Source of the DNA: DATFVA01 sp963815785
GTDB taxonomy: Bacteria; Bacteroidota; Ignavibacteria; Ignavibacteriales; Ignavibacteriaceae
Direction of reading: 5' to 3'
Assembly: GCA_963815785.1 (NCBI GenBank)
Contig: CAWFHZ010000005.1
Location: forward strand, 310,001-374,000
Length of the DNA stretch: 64,000 bases
Under the pieces are notes generated by a model. The model made no database searches. It saw only the letters and a list, made by a program, of their open reading frames with translations, and was not told where the DNA came from. Position numbers and translations under genes: made by a program. Position 1 is the first letter of the stretch, and each line of letters opens with the position of its first letter. Shown here piece by piece: positions 9,099 to 19,600 of the stretch.

Positions 9099-9338
9099 AT
9101 TTGTACTACCACACATTTGTACTCAGAGGTAAAATCCCTATTATAATGAAGATGATAATAAAGTTAGGTAAAATTGTTCATTAAATAGACAGACTTAGAA
9201 AAACCAGAGAAGGCACAGTTTTGAAATATAAAAATCATTTCACTATAAAAAGCACGTAAATAATTAGTTGATTTAAACTTTTAATTATATGATCTTTGAT
9301 AGTATCCACAATCAAAAAATGTTAAGCGAGGAATATGA

Positions 9339-9671
9339 ATGAGTGCGCCTTCAATTATGTTTGCAATTAGTTTCGTGTTTGGTCTTCATATTTTATTCAA
9401 TTTAGTTACAAATAAAGAAACTCCTATAGGATCAGTTATAATTCACATATTTGCTTTTCTTTCGGGATTTATGCTTGTTAATATTCCGGGGGACCTCTAT
9501 AAGGGAGGAAACCTTACTGCAGCGGCAATACTAACCTGGATTGCGCTTTTTGTCGGGGCAGTATTTTTATTTAAAGATGTCTTATCAAAAAAGAAACCTT
9601 CAGCTTTTCTGGGTGTTATATACATTTTGCTTATTGGTGCCGGGGCATTATTTGTACTTAGTTATGCATAA
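9339..9671 (+). CDS. Small four-helix integral membrane protein, unknown function
   Basis: 110 residues with four hydrophobic helices (about 4-22, 30-48, 58-76 and 89-108), short polar loops (VTNKETP, NIPGDLYKGGN, KDVLSKKKPS) and no recognised catalytic motif. GCGAGGAATATGA precedes the start. It has no cysteines or conserved charged residues inside the helices, so transport or enzyme activity cannot be proposed. The gene stands alone on the plus strand. Immediately after its stop, in the same frame, lies a remnant of the LigD phosphoesterase domain, so the locus has been rearranged and this gene's own 3' end may have been altered. It is probably real, given its ribosome binding site and coherent topology. 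Confidence 0.65.
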   Translation: MSAPSIMFAISFVFGLHILFNLVTNKETPIGSVIIHIFAFLSGFMLVNIPGDLYKGGNLTAAAILTWIALFVGAVFLFKDVLSKKKPSAFLGVIYILLIGAGALFVLSYA

Positions 9672-9809
9672 AGTAAAGGTCTTTCCCTTAACCCATCAGA
9701 TAAAAGGCTTGCTATGATGGTTGAAGATCATCCGTTTGATCATAATGATTTTGAAGGGATAATTTCCCGGGGAGAATATGGCGGCGGAGAAGTTATCGTA
9801 TTGGATTAA
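9672..9809 (+). pseudogene. ligD: Remnant of the LigD 3'-phosphoesterase domain
   Basis: 45 codons in the same frame as, and directly after, the stop of the membrane-protein gene. They translate to KGLSLNPSDKRLAMMVEDHP followed by FDHNDFEGIISRGEYGGGEV and IVLD-stop. This matches the conserved core of the DNA ligase D phosphoesterase domain, whose consensus resembles GPSLDPxDKRLAxxVEDHPxDYxDFEGxIPxGEYGxGxVIVWD. The catalytic histidine of VEDHP is still present, but the rest of the domain, the ligase and the polymerase are missing, and no start codon with a ribosome binding site is seen. It is a decayed fragment of a bacterial non-homologous end-joining gene. Family recognition is by memory of the motif. 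Confidence 0.75.
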
Positions 9810-9836
9810 GGAACCACCAGATAAAAATGAAAAATA

Positions 9837-12059
9837 TTATTTTAAATATCTTTCCAGGTAATCATTGTAAACTTTCAACAGCAGCATATAACTACTCATA
9901 TTATACGCAGCCCCATGCGCACCGGGAGGATAAATTCTTAAATCTGCATCTTTACCGGCGTCAGTTAATGCAGTAAGCATCTGCATAGTGTTTTGTATGT
10001 GTACATTATCATCCATCATAGAATGAATAATCAATAATTTACCATCAAGATTCCCGGCATATTCAATATCGGAACTTTCTTTATACCCTTCTTCATTTTC
10101 ATCTTTTAACCCCATATATCTTTCAGTATAAATATCATCATACAATAACCAGCTGGTTACAGCTGAGTTAGCAATACCAACTTTAAAAACACCAGGATGA
10201 GTAAGCATTGTATATAAGGTTATATAACCTCCATAACTTGTGCCCATAATCGCAGACCGACTGGTATCTGCAAAGGGTAAAGCAGATAAATATTTTAAGG
10301 TTTCCACATAATCATTACTCTCCCATTTACCAAGATGCCCATAGACAATTTTCATAAATTTACTTCCATAATTTGCGTTCCCCCGATTATTTATATCTAC
10401 TATGAGGTAACCTTGCTGAGCCAGCCACTGATTCCATCCATTTGAAGAGAATGCATTATAAACATCCTGAGAATTTGGACCGCCATAAACAGCAAAAACA
10501 ATTGGATATTTTTTGGTTGGATCAAAGTCAAAAGGTTTTATGATTTCACCGTCAAGTCTGGTTCCATCACTTGTGGTAAAACTGAAAAGACCGGAAGGGG
10601 AATATTTATGCAAACTTATATACACAGATACTGATTGATTATCCTCAAGCGTTGTTATCTTTTCCCCATCAGTATTCCAGAGTTCAACTTGTCTTGGCAG
10701 ATTTATATTAGAATAGGAATCGATATAATATTTTGTGTTTGGAGACAGATTAATACTATGAGTTCCTTTTGCAGTTGATAATTCCTGTTTCCCGGTTCCA
10801 TCAAATTTTATTGAATATAAATGTCTTTCTAAAGGAGAATCTTCAGTGGAAGAATAATAAATTCTTTTTGTATGGATATTAAATCCCTGAACTTTAGTGA
10901 CTGTCCAGTCCCCCTCTGTTACCTGGTTAATAATTTTTCCGAAATAGTTATATCGATATATATGCTGAAAACCATCTTTGTCTGAAATCAGGAAAAATTC
11001 TTTTATATTTTCCGGGAAATAGATCATATCTGTAACACCTTCGTAAAAATTATGTATATCAATCCAGGTGTCAGATTTTTCTTCATAAATTAAATCTTTC
11101 TTTCCGCTGGAGATATCAAAGAAAAAGATCTTCATATCATTTTGTTTCCGGTTTAAAGTAATCATTGCGAGCTGATGAGGTTCACTTGTCCAGTAAATCC
11201 TTGGAATATATTCTTCAGAACTACTTAACCAGGTTTTTACACCATTGAAAACATCTACAACCCCGATTTTTACTGAAGCATTCGTATCGCCCACCATCGG
11301 AACTCTGAATTTAACATAATCAGGATGCTGACCTTCATAATCTGTCATCTGAAATGTTGGCTCATTACTTTCATCAACCTGCCAGAAAGCAATATATTTA
11401 CTGTCGGGTGACCAGTTCCACGCTTGAGTTAGTCCAAATTCTTCCTCATAAACCCAATCGAAATGTCCGTTGTATTTAGTTCCGGTTGCATCATCGGTAA
11501 GCTGCTTTTCTTCTGCTTCACTAATTTTATAAATAAATATATTCCCCTCACGTTCGAAACCAACCATAGCACCATCGGGTGAAAGTTCAGCTGTGCGTGC
11601 ATCCTTCACCAGTAATTTTAATGAACTATCTTCCAGTGAATAAATATAGTAATCGGAAATACCTGAGTTTCTGTATATGGGTCTGAAGTTGGATTGAAAC
11701 AATATATGTTTTGAATCTTTTGCCCAGATGAAAGATTTATAATTAAACTGCTTTCCGGTCGCAGGAAAAGTAAGTTCGTCAGTATCAAGAATTAATTTGT
11801 CCTCCAGAGTTTCGGGATAATACTCCCTTATTTCATTGTGTTTTGATGAGTCATTTTTAACTGTGTAAGAATAACTGTCACCGTTATTTATCCACACGAC
11901 ATTTCTCGGTCCGGAATTTCCACGGAGTAATCTTGATGAAAATATTGCATCCTGAATACTTAGATATTCTTGTTTTTCCTGACCGGATAATTTCACTTGC
12001 GAGAATGCAAGTAAAATTATCATTGAAATAATAAATCGGAAGTCACCTCTTTTTACCAT
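9837..12059 (-). CDS. Dipeptidyl peptidase IV (S9B prolyl oligopeptidase family)
   Basis: 740 residues, exported (signal peptide about 1-26 ending LSGQ). The N-terminal eight-bladed propeller (about 80-480) contains DWVYEEEF, the double-glutamate motif that anchors the substrate amino terminus in DPP-IV enzymes. The C-terminal alpha/beta hydrolase domain carries the triad Ser608 (GTSYGGY), Asp683 (MMDDNVH) and His715 (GAHGA). The enzyme removes X-Pro or X-Ala dipeptides from peptide N-termini in the periplasm. The length is normal for bacterial DPP4. It is transcribed alone, divergent from the transporter at 12158 with 98 bp between them. It fits a peptide-using lifestyle, together with the M28 peptidase at 52333 and pruA. 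Confidence 0.93.
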   Translation of the reverse strand: MVKRGDFRFIISMIILLAFSQVKLSGQEKQEYLSIQDAIFSSRLLRGNSGPRNVVWINNGDSYSYTVKNDSSKHNEIREYYPETLEDKLILDTDELTFPATGKQFNYKSFIWAKDSKHILFQSNFRPIYRNSGISDYYIYSLEDSSLKLLVKDARTAELSPDGAMVGFEREGNIFIYKISEAEEKQLTDDATGTKYNGHFDWVYEEEFGLTQAWNWSPDSKYIAFWQVDESNEPTFQMTDYEGQHPDYVKFRVPMVGDTNASVKIGVVDVFNGVKTWLSSSEEYIPRIYWTSEPHQLAMITLNRKQNDMKIFFFDISSGKKDLIYEEKSDTWIDIHNFYEGVTDMIYFPENIKEFFLISDKDGFQHIYRYNYFGKIINQVTEGDWTVTKVQGFNIHTKRIYYSSTEDSPLERHLYSIKFDGTGKQELSTAKGTHSINLSPNTKYYIDSYSNINLPRQVELWNTDGEKITTLEDNQSVSVYISLHKYSPSGLFSFTTSDGTRLDGEIIKPFDFDPTKKYPIVFAVYGGPNSQDVYNAFSSNGWNQWLAQQGYLIVDINNRGNANYGSKFMKIVYGHLGKWESNDYVETLKYLSALPFADTSRSAIMGTSYGGYITLYTMLTHPGVFKVGIANSAVTSWLLYDDIYTERYMGLKDENEEGYKESSDIEYAGNLDGKLLIIHSMMDDNVHIQNTMQMLTALTDAGKDADLRIYPPGAHGAAYNMSSYMLLLKVYNDYLERYLK

Positions 12060-12157
12060 AAAATATCTTTCTATCTTAGCATAAAGGATATTTAAAATAC
12101 TGAAAAAGTTTAAATTTTATCATGCTTTAAACTAAAACCATTTGACTGTATTTAAAA

Positions 12158-13489
12158 GTGCCAGTTTCATTAAAGAAAATATTTTTGTTCTGGATTCCCC
12201 TTGCTGCAACCTGGATTATGATGTCTGTGGAAGGACCTTTTCTTTCAGCATTAATTGCAAGGTTAAGTGACCCAAAATATAATCTGGCAGCATACGGAGT
12301 TGCTTACTCATTCGCACTGATTATTGAAGCTCCGGTAATTATGATGATGAGTGCTTCGACATCTCTTGTCAAGGACTTTCATTCCTTCAGGAAACTGAGA
12401 ACATTTACATATTGTCTAATTTCAATTGTAACAATAGGAATGTTAATAATTATCCTGCCGGGAGTTTTCTATTTCATTACATTAAATCTGATGAATCTGC
12501 CTTTGGAGGTTGCAACATTAACACATAAAGCGTTAATATTGCTAATCCCCTGGCCCGGAGCGATAGGTTATAGAAGGTTCTACCAGGGCATTATGATAAG
12601 GAATAATCTTACAAGAAGAGTTGCATATGGCACGGTTGTACGAATATCTGCAATGTCAATAACTGCTTTGATTATATTTTTGTTAACTGATGTTCAAGGA
12701 GTGATTTTAGGAGCTGCAGCACTTTCCTTGGGAGTAACCTGTGAAGCCTTTGCAAGCAGAATTATGGCAAATCCTATTTTAAAAACATTAAATGGGCAAG
12801 AGCATATTTCTTCAGATACATTATCTCACAAAGACATATTCAATTTCTATTATCCGCTTGCACTTACATCTGTGATAACTCTTGGAGTACAGCCGCTTGT
12901 AACTTTTTTTATGGGCCAAAGCCGTATGCCGCTTGAATCTTTGGCTGTGCTTCCTGTATTAACTTCTTTTGTGTTTATTTTCCGAAGTCTTGGTCTTTCA
13001 TACCAGGAAGTTGTCATTGCTCTTTCAGATAAAGAGGGCATTAATTATAAATCGCTTAAAAAGTTTGCGATAATTCTTTCTTCTGTTCTGGTAGGAATAC
13101 TGGCTCTGATTTCATTTAGTCCTTTGGCAGACTTATGGTTTCATAATATCTCCGGGTTATCTAATGAGTTAACAATGTTTACAAGAATCCCATTAATGAT
13201 TATGGCAATTTTTCCGATGCTGACTGTACTTATCAGTTTTCAAAGAGCAATTTTAGTTGATGCAAAGAAAACCAAACCGATAACTTTTGCAACAGCAATA
13301 GAATTCTGCACAATAGTTTTAGCATTAATTGTAGGAGTTAAATTTTTGTCTTTAGTTGGCGTTATTGCAGCAACAGTAGCTTTTGTAATTGGAAGAATAG
13401 GCGCAAATATCTATCTGATAATCCCATCTATAAGGATTATAAAGAATTATTCAAAAATTGAACAGAAGCTAATCTCGGTAGACAGTTAA
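12158..13489 (+). CDS. MOP-superfamily membrane transporter, ANKH/MATE-like
   Basis: 443 residues with about twelve predicted transmembrane helices and short loops. The segment YYPLALTSVITLGVQPLVTF at the start of the second half, and the two-fold repeat layout, resemble the MATE/Wzx fold and in particular the progressive-ankylosis (ANKH-like) family; this is recognition by pattern only. The substrate is not predictable. The most likely start is GTG at 12158 (MPVSLKK), with no clear Shine-Dalgarno; the next Met in frame is inside the first helix. The gene is divergent from the peptidase at 12059 and converges with the SGNH/TPR gene, leaving only 4 bp between their stop codons, so the two transcripts probably overlap. 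Confidence 0.7.
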   Translation: MPVSLKKIFLFWIPLAATWIMMSVEGPFLSALIARLSDPKYNLAAYGVAYSFALIIEAPVIMMMSASTSLVKDFHSFRKLRTFTYCLISIVTIGMLIIILPGVFYFITLNLMNLPLEVATLTHKALILLIPWPGAIGYRRFYQGIMIRNNLTRRVAYGTVVRISAMSITALIIFLLTDVQGVILGAAALSLGVTCEAFASRIMANPILKTLNGQEHISSDTLSHKDIFNFYYPLALTSVITLGVQPLVTFFMGQSRMPLESLAVLPVLTSFVFIFRSLGLSYQEVVIALSDKEGINYKSLKKFAIILSSVLVGILALISFSPLADLWFHNISGLSNELTMFTRIPLMIMAIFPMLTVLISFQRAILVDAKKTKPITFATAIEFCTIVLALIVGVKFLSLVGVIAATVAFVIGRIGANIYLIIPSIRIIKNYSKIEQKLISVDS

Positions 13490-13493
13490 AAGA

Positions 13494-15410
13494 TCATCTT
13501 AACATACTCTTTAAAACTGCATTGGCTTTGTCAGGCTCATTATTCATTTTGTAAGCCTGAGCCAGTTGTGAATATATGTCTTCAAGTTCTCCTGCATTAA
13601 ACTTGTCTGAGCTCTGTCTGTTTCTTTCAAGGCTACTGTTAAAAAATTGAATTGCAAGAACAGGATTGCCCTTTAATAATTCAGTCTTACCTAATTTATA
13701 TTCAATAAACTGATTTGCTTCGTATTTATTCGCTCTCAGATAATACTTTTCGGCTTCACCCAACCTGTTTAATTGTAAGGACATATCACCAGCCAGTTTC
13801 AGAACCATAGGATTATCCTCATCAGAGACAAGTATAGCTCTCAGCTCCTCCAAAGAACGGGCAAAGTTACCAATACTTAAATAATACTTGGCAATATCTA
13901 TATGAGCAGTTGCCCATGAAAACTTGTGCAATACTACATACTGGTAAGCAATCTGTTCAATTTCATTTTTAGGTTCATAATTCAGACTGTCATCCGTTTT
14001 CGTGAATGGGGGTCTGCTTCTTAGTTCAAGTGTTTTTATCTTTCCAACCAAGCTGTCAAATTGAGTCACTGCAGATTCTCTCCAAAGCAAACTATCACTT
14101 TCTTCAATATCAGGACTAATTCCAAGGAGATTATATTTCTTTATTGTCTGAAACCACGACTTGGCTAATAGAAAATACCCTTCTATATTAGGATGAACAT
14201 GATCAACAAGCAATTCAGAACCAATTAATCCATCTTCTGATTTCTGCCTGAACTGATTTCTTACATCACTAAACGCAACATTAAACCTTGTAACTAAACC
14301 TTCTATAATAATATTAAATTCAGAAGGCGCTCTGAATCTCAATCCGTCCAAATCTGTTGCAAGTGTAAATTGCTTACCAGCCTCATCAAATTTATTTAGT
14401 TTTTGGTAGCATTTTCCCAATTGATAATGGACATCCGCCGGGATCGAATCAATTGATAGAGATTCCTTAAATTTATTAATTGCTGATTCAGTATTGCCTT
14501 TCTCCATTTCACCAAGTCCCTGATCAAAGAGATGTCTACTTCTTGATTTTAAAGAATCACTTATATTCACTGAATTAAACGATACAAAGGGTGGTAAATC
14601 TTTTTGATTTGTAACAAGGGTTGAAATGATAACGGGTATGCTATGTTTACGGGCAATATTAATTACTTCTTCATAATTATCCCTGAAAGTATTCACTGCT
14701 GTATTATAATCGCTGCTGTTAAATCTTATAGAATTATTTGCCATTTCCTCCATCAATATTTTATCATTTGGCACTGATTGAGAACCGAAGAATCCGACAA
14801 TTGAATTAATTATATTTTTCATCAACAGAAATGTTTTAAACTGTGAGAACCAGAGATAAGTTTTTATTATCCACCTATTTTTTCCAATGGAAATTGAAGA
14901 CCCTACTCCATAAACGCCATAAAACTCATTCTGTCCCATATAAACAACAAAAAGATCGGGCTTGTAATCAACAAGTGCACCAGCAAATTCATCCACAGTA
15001 AAACTATTCGTAGCGGCGATAGCGGTATTTATAACTTCGATATTTTTACCCGGGAACGCCATTTTTAATCTGTCGCGCAAAAATTCTGACGGTATAGCGT
15101 TGTATTCATAAGGGAACCCCGCCATGGTAGAAGCTCCAAGGCAAAATACTCTTAGAGTATTAGGAGACTTATCTACTTCAAAATAATCGTGAGAGCCTTT
15201 TCTGTAGTAAAGCCTGTCTTTACCGAAATATCTTTTCCCTACCAATTGATTTATTGTATAATATTCTTTCCCGTTTCTATCAATAGCTGAAATAAATTTT
15301 AAATCATCTTCATAACGACTGACTCTTAAAATTAATTCCAGGATAATAAAAAGAATTAATGGAATCAAAATCAGAATTATTCTGAATATATTTTTTTTAG
15401 AGATCTGCAA
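13494..15410 (-). CDS. Membrane-anchored SGNH-type hydrolase with TPR repeats
   Basis: 638 residues, starting with TTG at 15410 (no ATG is available near the N-terminus). Residues about 9-29 form a membrane anchor. The following domain has the SGNH/GDSL blocks CLGASTMAG (Ser94), a YMGQNEFYG block III with Asn161, and DHVHPN near residue 400 supplying Asp/His. An insertion of TPR repeats (about 290-350) interrupts it, and further TPRs fill 480-638 (LGEAEKYYLRANKYEA). Such proteins often act as esterases or acyl-transfer enzymes on glycans, but the substrate is unknown. It is the last gene of the minus-strand run that includes the TonB receptor and PorV-like protein; a terminator at 15436-15472 precedes it, so it may also have its own promoter. 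Confidence 0.8.
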   Translation of the reverse strand: MQISKKNIFRIILILIPLILFIILELILRVSRYEDDLKFISAIDRNGKEYYTINQLVGKRYFGKDRLYYRKGSHDYFEVDKSPNTLRVFCLGASTMAGFPYEYNAIPSEFLRDRLKMAFPGKNIEVINTAIAATNSFTVDEFAGALVDYKPDLFVVYMGQNEFYGVYGVGSSISIGKNRWIIKTYLWFSQFKTFLLMKNIINSIVGFFGSQSVPNDKILMEEMANNSIRFNSSDYNTAVNTFRDNYEEVINIARKHSIPVIISTLVTNQKDLPPFVSFNSVNISDSLKSRSRHLFDQGLGEMEKGNTESAINKFKESLSIDSIPADVHYQLGKCYQKLNKFDEAGKQFTLATDLDGLRFRAPSEFNIIIEGLVTRFNVAFSDVRNQFRQKSEDGLIGSELLVDHVHPNIEGYFLLAKSWFQTIKKYNLLGISPDIEESDSLLWRESAVTQFDSLVGKIKTLELRSRPPFTKTDDSLNYEPKNEIEQIAYQYVVLHKFSWATAHIDIAKYYLSIGNFARSLEELRAILVSDEDNPMVLKLAGDMSLQLNRLGEAEKYYLRANKYEANQFIEYKLGKTELLKGNPVLAIQFFNSSLERNRQSSDKFNAGELEDIYSQLAQAYKMNNEPDKANAVLKSMLR

Positions 15411-15435
15411 TGTTACTTGATTTATTCCTGAAAGA

Positions 15436-15472
15436 AAATAAAAAACGGTTTTCCAATTAAGGAAAACCGTTT
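15436..15472 (-). terminator. Rho-independent terminator after the PorV-like gene
   Basis: Perfect 12-bp stem AAACGGTTTTCC (15443-15454) / GGAAAACCGTTT (15461-15472), 6-nt loop. On the minus strand it is followed by a T-rich tract. It lies between the PorV-like gene and the SGNH/TPR gene and should end most transcription from upstream. Confidence 0.85.
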
Positions 15473-15499
15473 ATTATATTAAAGTACAAAATAAGTTGA

Positions 15500-16540
15500 T
15501 TAGAAACCGAATCTTAATGAGAATACATTATTAGCATCAAAATATTTAGCTGGTACGTAGGCGTAATCAACTGATAAATCCAGACTACTGAATTCTTTTG
15601 TATTTACACCAACACCTACAGTATAATTCTGCCAGATGTTAGGAGTTAAATCAGTTGCTTGAAATGAAGCCAAATATCCGGCTCTTACATAGAGTAATTC
15701 TTTAAAGTTATACTCTAGTCCAAATTTGTAATCATCATACGTAAAATTATTATTCTGGAATGCTGCCGAAACCATAACGGAATTTTGTTCGTCAAAATGT
15801 CTCATGTATGAAAGTCCGATCCCAATTTCAGAAGGTAATTCTGCTGATGATGCATCGAACTGGTAATACGTAGGACCTCTCGAAGATCCCTGGTCATTTG
15901 CCTGAACGTATGTTCCGTTTCCGCTGAAAGTCATTGTAGGTCCTAAGTTTTTAACAACTACTCCTACACCAAAACCTTCAACACCAAACAGGTTGTTATA
16001 TTCAACTCCAAAGTCAAAGCTGAACCCTGTTGCACTGGCTCTATCAATATTTTCACTTATTACATTGAAGTTAGTTCCGATGGAAATTCTGTCCGTTAGT
16101 CTTTTAGAATAAGTAAGACCTAGAACAAAATAACTCGGACTAATTATTTGTCCGGTTCCATCAGGCTGATCCATAGTTGTAACTGCTATATCTCCGATAT
16201 TTAAAGAACGGAAGGATAAACCAATCGTTCCCAAATCGCCCAATCTACCGCTGACCGCAGCATAATTCATACTCATATCTGCAATATATTGACGGTATGA
16301 AAACATTGCATTTGCATCTGTTGCAGTTAAATCAACGCCTGCGGGATTCCAATAAATAGCTTCCAACCCGGAGACGGATGCAATAGCAGCTCCACTCATC
16401 GACAGATACCTTGCTCCTACCGGGATTCTCAATTCAGGAGCTCCGGCTGTTCCTGCACGATTTTGACCACTACCAAAAGTCTCCACAGCTGAGAAGCCTA
16501 ATATTAGAAGGATCAATAATAGTCTTTTCAAATGATACAT
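15500..16540 (-). CDS. PorV/PorQ-family outer-membrane beta-barrel protein
   Basis: 346 residues with a signal peptide (MYHLKRLLLILLILGFSAVE). The start of the mature protein reads AGTAGAPELRIPVGARYLSM followed by SGAAIASVSGLEAIYWNPAG. This is the characteristic opening of the PorV/PorQ (UPF0164-like) barrel family, with the conserved WNPAG. The rest alternates in beta-strand fashion and ends in a terminal aromatic (FSLRFGF). In T9SS organisms PorV shuttles cargo to the attachment complex; paralogues can serve individual systems. It lies downstream of the 1262-residue exoprotein and may be dedicated to it. CGGAGGAATT precedes the ATG. It is not possible to say whether this is the PorV of the main T9SS or a paralogue. 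Confidence 0.85.
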   Translation of the reverse strand: MYHLKRLLLILLILGFSAVETFGSGQNRAGTAGAPELRIPVGARYLSMSGAAIASVSGLEAIYWNPAGVDLTATDANAMFSYRQYIADMSMNYAAVSGRLGDLGTIGLSFRSLNIGDIAVTTMDQPDGTGQIISPSYFVLGLTYSKRLTDRISIGTNFNVISENIDRASATGFSFDFGVEYNNLFGVEGFGVGVVVKNLGPTMTFSGNGTYVQANDQGSSRGPTYYQFDASSAELPSEIGIGLSYMRHFDEQNSVMVSAAFQNNNFTYDDYKFGLEYNFKELLYVRAGYLASFQATDLTPNIWQNYTVGVGVNTKEFSSLDLSVDYAYVPAKYFDANNVFSLRFGF

Positions 16541-16568
16541 AATTCCTCCGATTAATATTAAAATTTAG

Positions 16569-16598
16569 AAGATGTCCCGGTTTTTATCGGGACATCTT
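16569..16598 (-). terminator. Strong intercistronic hairpin
   Basis: Perfect 11-bp stem AAGATGTCCCG / CGGGACATCTT with an 8-nt loop between the exoprotein and the PorV-like gene. The T-run is better on the plus strand (TTTTTG) than on the minus strand, so on the operon transcript it may act as a processing or stability hairpin rather than a full terminator. Confidence 0.5.
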
Positions 16599-16607
16599 TT
16601 TGATAAA

Positions 16608-19600
16608 TCAATATACTTTCAATATTTGCTGTTCCTGTATAACTGCCAATTTTAATATTTTGGTAGTGCCTAAATCCGGCAAATCAATGTAAACCACATA
16701 AATGCCGCTCGCAACAGGATAACCCGAATCATTTTGCAGATTCCATCTATCGAACTGACTATTCACACTAGTCAATTGATGATTGATCGTCTTAACCAAA
16801 ACACCACTTAAATCAAATATCCTGATAGTAGCATTTTTGGGTAGATGACTGAATGTAACATAATGCTGTTCCCTTGAGCTTTCTCTGTACTGATATCCAT
16901 AGTAAGGATTAGGGAAAACATTTATTTTCTTTACTTCATCTTTAGCCTGATCGTTATTATAACCCATGGCCTTAGTAGAGAAGGTGAACGTATCCTGCCC
17001 AATCTGTATAGGATTGGCATAAGTAATAGTAACAACATCTCCATCCACTAACCTTGTAGAATATATAACAATGATCCAAGTTGCTTCGCTCGTCATTGGA
17101 TCAGAAGTAGTTATAACTTTAGTCGGATCATAGTCAGTATTCACAATTACAACATAGTTTCTGTCTTCAGAATTCCAGGCTAAGAAAGGATCGGCAGCTA
17201 AATCCTGTGCACGATCTCTAAACATAATGTTCACTTGTTTTTGAGTATCCTTGTTCCAGATCTCAAACGGAAGTCTGATTAAAAATGGTTGGGCCACACC
17301 GGGATTAGGATTCATAGGATGATTGGCTAAACCAGCCGCACCATTTACAGTAGAGAATATTGTAGCCATCTGACCACCGCTGGCCACATACCGTATGTTC
17401 CTTCCATTTATAACAGTATCTGCTAAAACTCCAGTATATCTTAGTTCATAATCCTGCTGAAGTTTATTTATATCCGTGGTTCCAAAACCAAAACCATCTA
17501 TTGCCCAACTTGATGGGAGTCCATATAACGTATAATCAGCAAAGATAGTTCTTGTAGCACTAGGAGCGCTCCCCGTTCTGATAACCGAGTTGGAACCTGC
17601 ATTTAATGTATATGAATACGGAGTGAGTGGAGCCTGATAGCTTCCATTAAGAGCAACCTGAATCCCATCAAATATTGGATTCGCTCCTACTCCAACATTA
17701 GCGTTATAGCTGTTTGACGATCCTCCCGGACCTTCATAGAAATTACTCTTAAACCAGGTTGCCGGTGCATAAATATCAACACCGCTTAGTATCGTTTGTC
17801 CCTGGAGAATAGTTGCACCAGTAGTTAAATTTTTAACGTTCCACTGTTTCTGAGTAACGATTTTATCTGCAATTGGACCTTGCAGTGTATCGGTGCCAGA
17901 TACATCAACCAGAACTCCACCATAGTTATCATCATACATAATGTAATTTGTAGCCATAGGAACCGTTGCAGGGTGAACTACAACAAGAATATCCTCGCCT
18001 CCTGCAAATTTACCATTTTCTGATCTGCTGCTATCACCATAAAAAATAGAATTATTTGTTCTGTTAATCGTAAATTTAATATCTGACCCATCGTTGTTAC
18101 TTATAGGGTTATAAGTAGTATCTATAGTAACTCCGGAAGGTAAGAATAATTCTACACCATCGCACCAGTCACCGGATACCGTATCAACTACATTCACCGT
18201 ATAATGAACATCCATAGCACCATCTACTTCACTCCAGGAAGCTGCCGATGTTATAGAAGAACCGGTTAAATCTTTACCTAATCTTTTTCCACCGCTGCCA
18301 ACTGCTGTCCATGTATGATCAGCACTTAACTGGTATGTCTGGGTATCAAAAAATACCTGGTATTCATCACCAGTGATTTTGGAAGGATCAATAACTTTTA
18401 CATCAATCGTTGCATCCGCAGTTCCTGCATGTGTAATGCCTTCTAAATTACCCTGTTCAAAAGTTAAACCGGGAGCCGGCGCTTGTGGTGTAACATTTAC
18501 AATAGCAGGAGCTGATTCCAGAATATTCGCAGGTAATTCAGGATCCTGATTATAAGCTATAGCTGTAACCGCAAATGTGTAAGACAGCCCGTTGGTTAAA
18601 GGTTTATTAAATATTTTATCCTGGGTAACCTCTAGATATCTTTGAAGTCCGGCATTTTGAAGCACGACGATTGGTTTAGTAATTACCAAGCCCGTGTTTA
18701 CATCAAGAACTTTATCAAATAATACTGTTACTGTATCTACAGCATCAAATGTGGCTATTCTAATTCCTTGTGTAATATCAGTTCCTCCCGGAGGCAATTG
18801 ATATACAGAATATCCCTGGAATTTGTAAACACCATGTGATTGATTTTCTATTGCATTTACTAAGCTATCGGGTCTTCCCCAGTTCAGAATAACTTTATTA
18901 TCCAGACCGAAAGCTTCAAGGTTTGGTTTAGGCATAAGCGGAATATCAAATAACTGATCAAATGCATATTGAGCAAACAGATCATTATACTTTAATACAC
19001 TTATACTTGATATATTGTTAGTACCCAATCCCCCGATCAGGGCTAATACAACTTGAGCTGTATCATGAAGATTCATTGAGATCGGTCCATTAGTAACCAT
19101 AATACGTCTGTCGCCCGGTCCATCAACAGTACCATCAATTTTACCTGTCCCGAGAACCGGATCACCATCAAGAAGGTAAGTTCCTACAGGTGTAACATCG
19201 GCAACAGAAGCTGGAAACGGATCGCCGGCAGGATACGGAGGGTCAGGTTTAAATCCTCTCATCAGGTTATAAAATTCCTGCGTACCTGTATATGTGAAAG
19301 CCGGATCTGACCAGGTACCACCAGCAGCAAAATATGCATACGAACTCATTGGTTTGGCATTAACGTATTTGTAACCATGTCTCCACTTAAGATCAAAAAT
19401 CGCGCTGTCGTTTGGATTTCCTGTATATTTAGAAACTCCCTGAAGGAAATCATAACCAACAGCAGGTGGAGCTAAATTTATTCCCTGATAAACTGCATCA
19501 GTAAAACCGGAACTATATGCATACCCTAAATTCAATGAAGTATCGCAACCTGCAAAATCATCAGTTGAGTTACCAACATCAGGATCTGCCCATTGAACAA

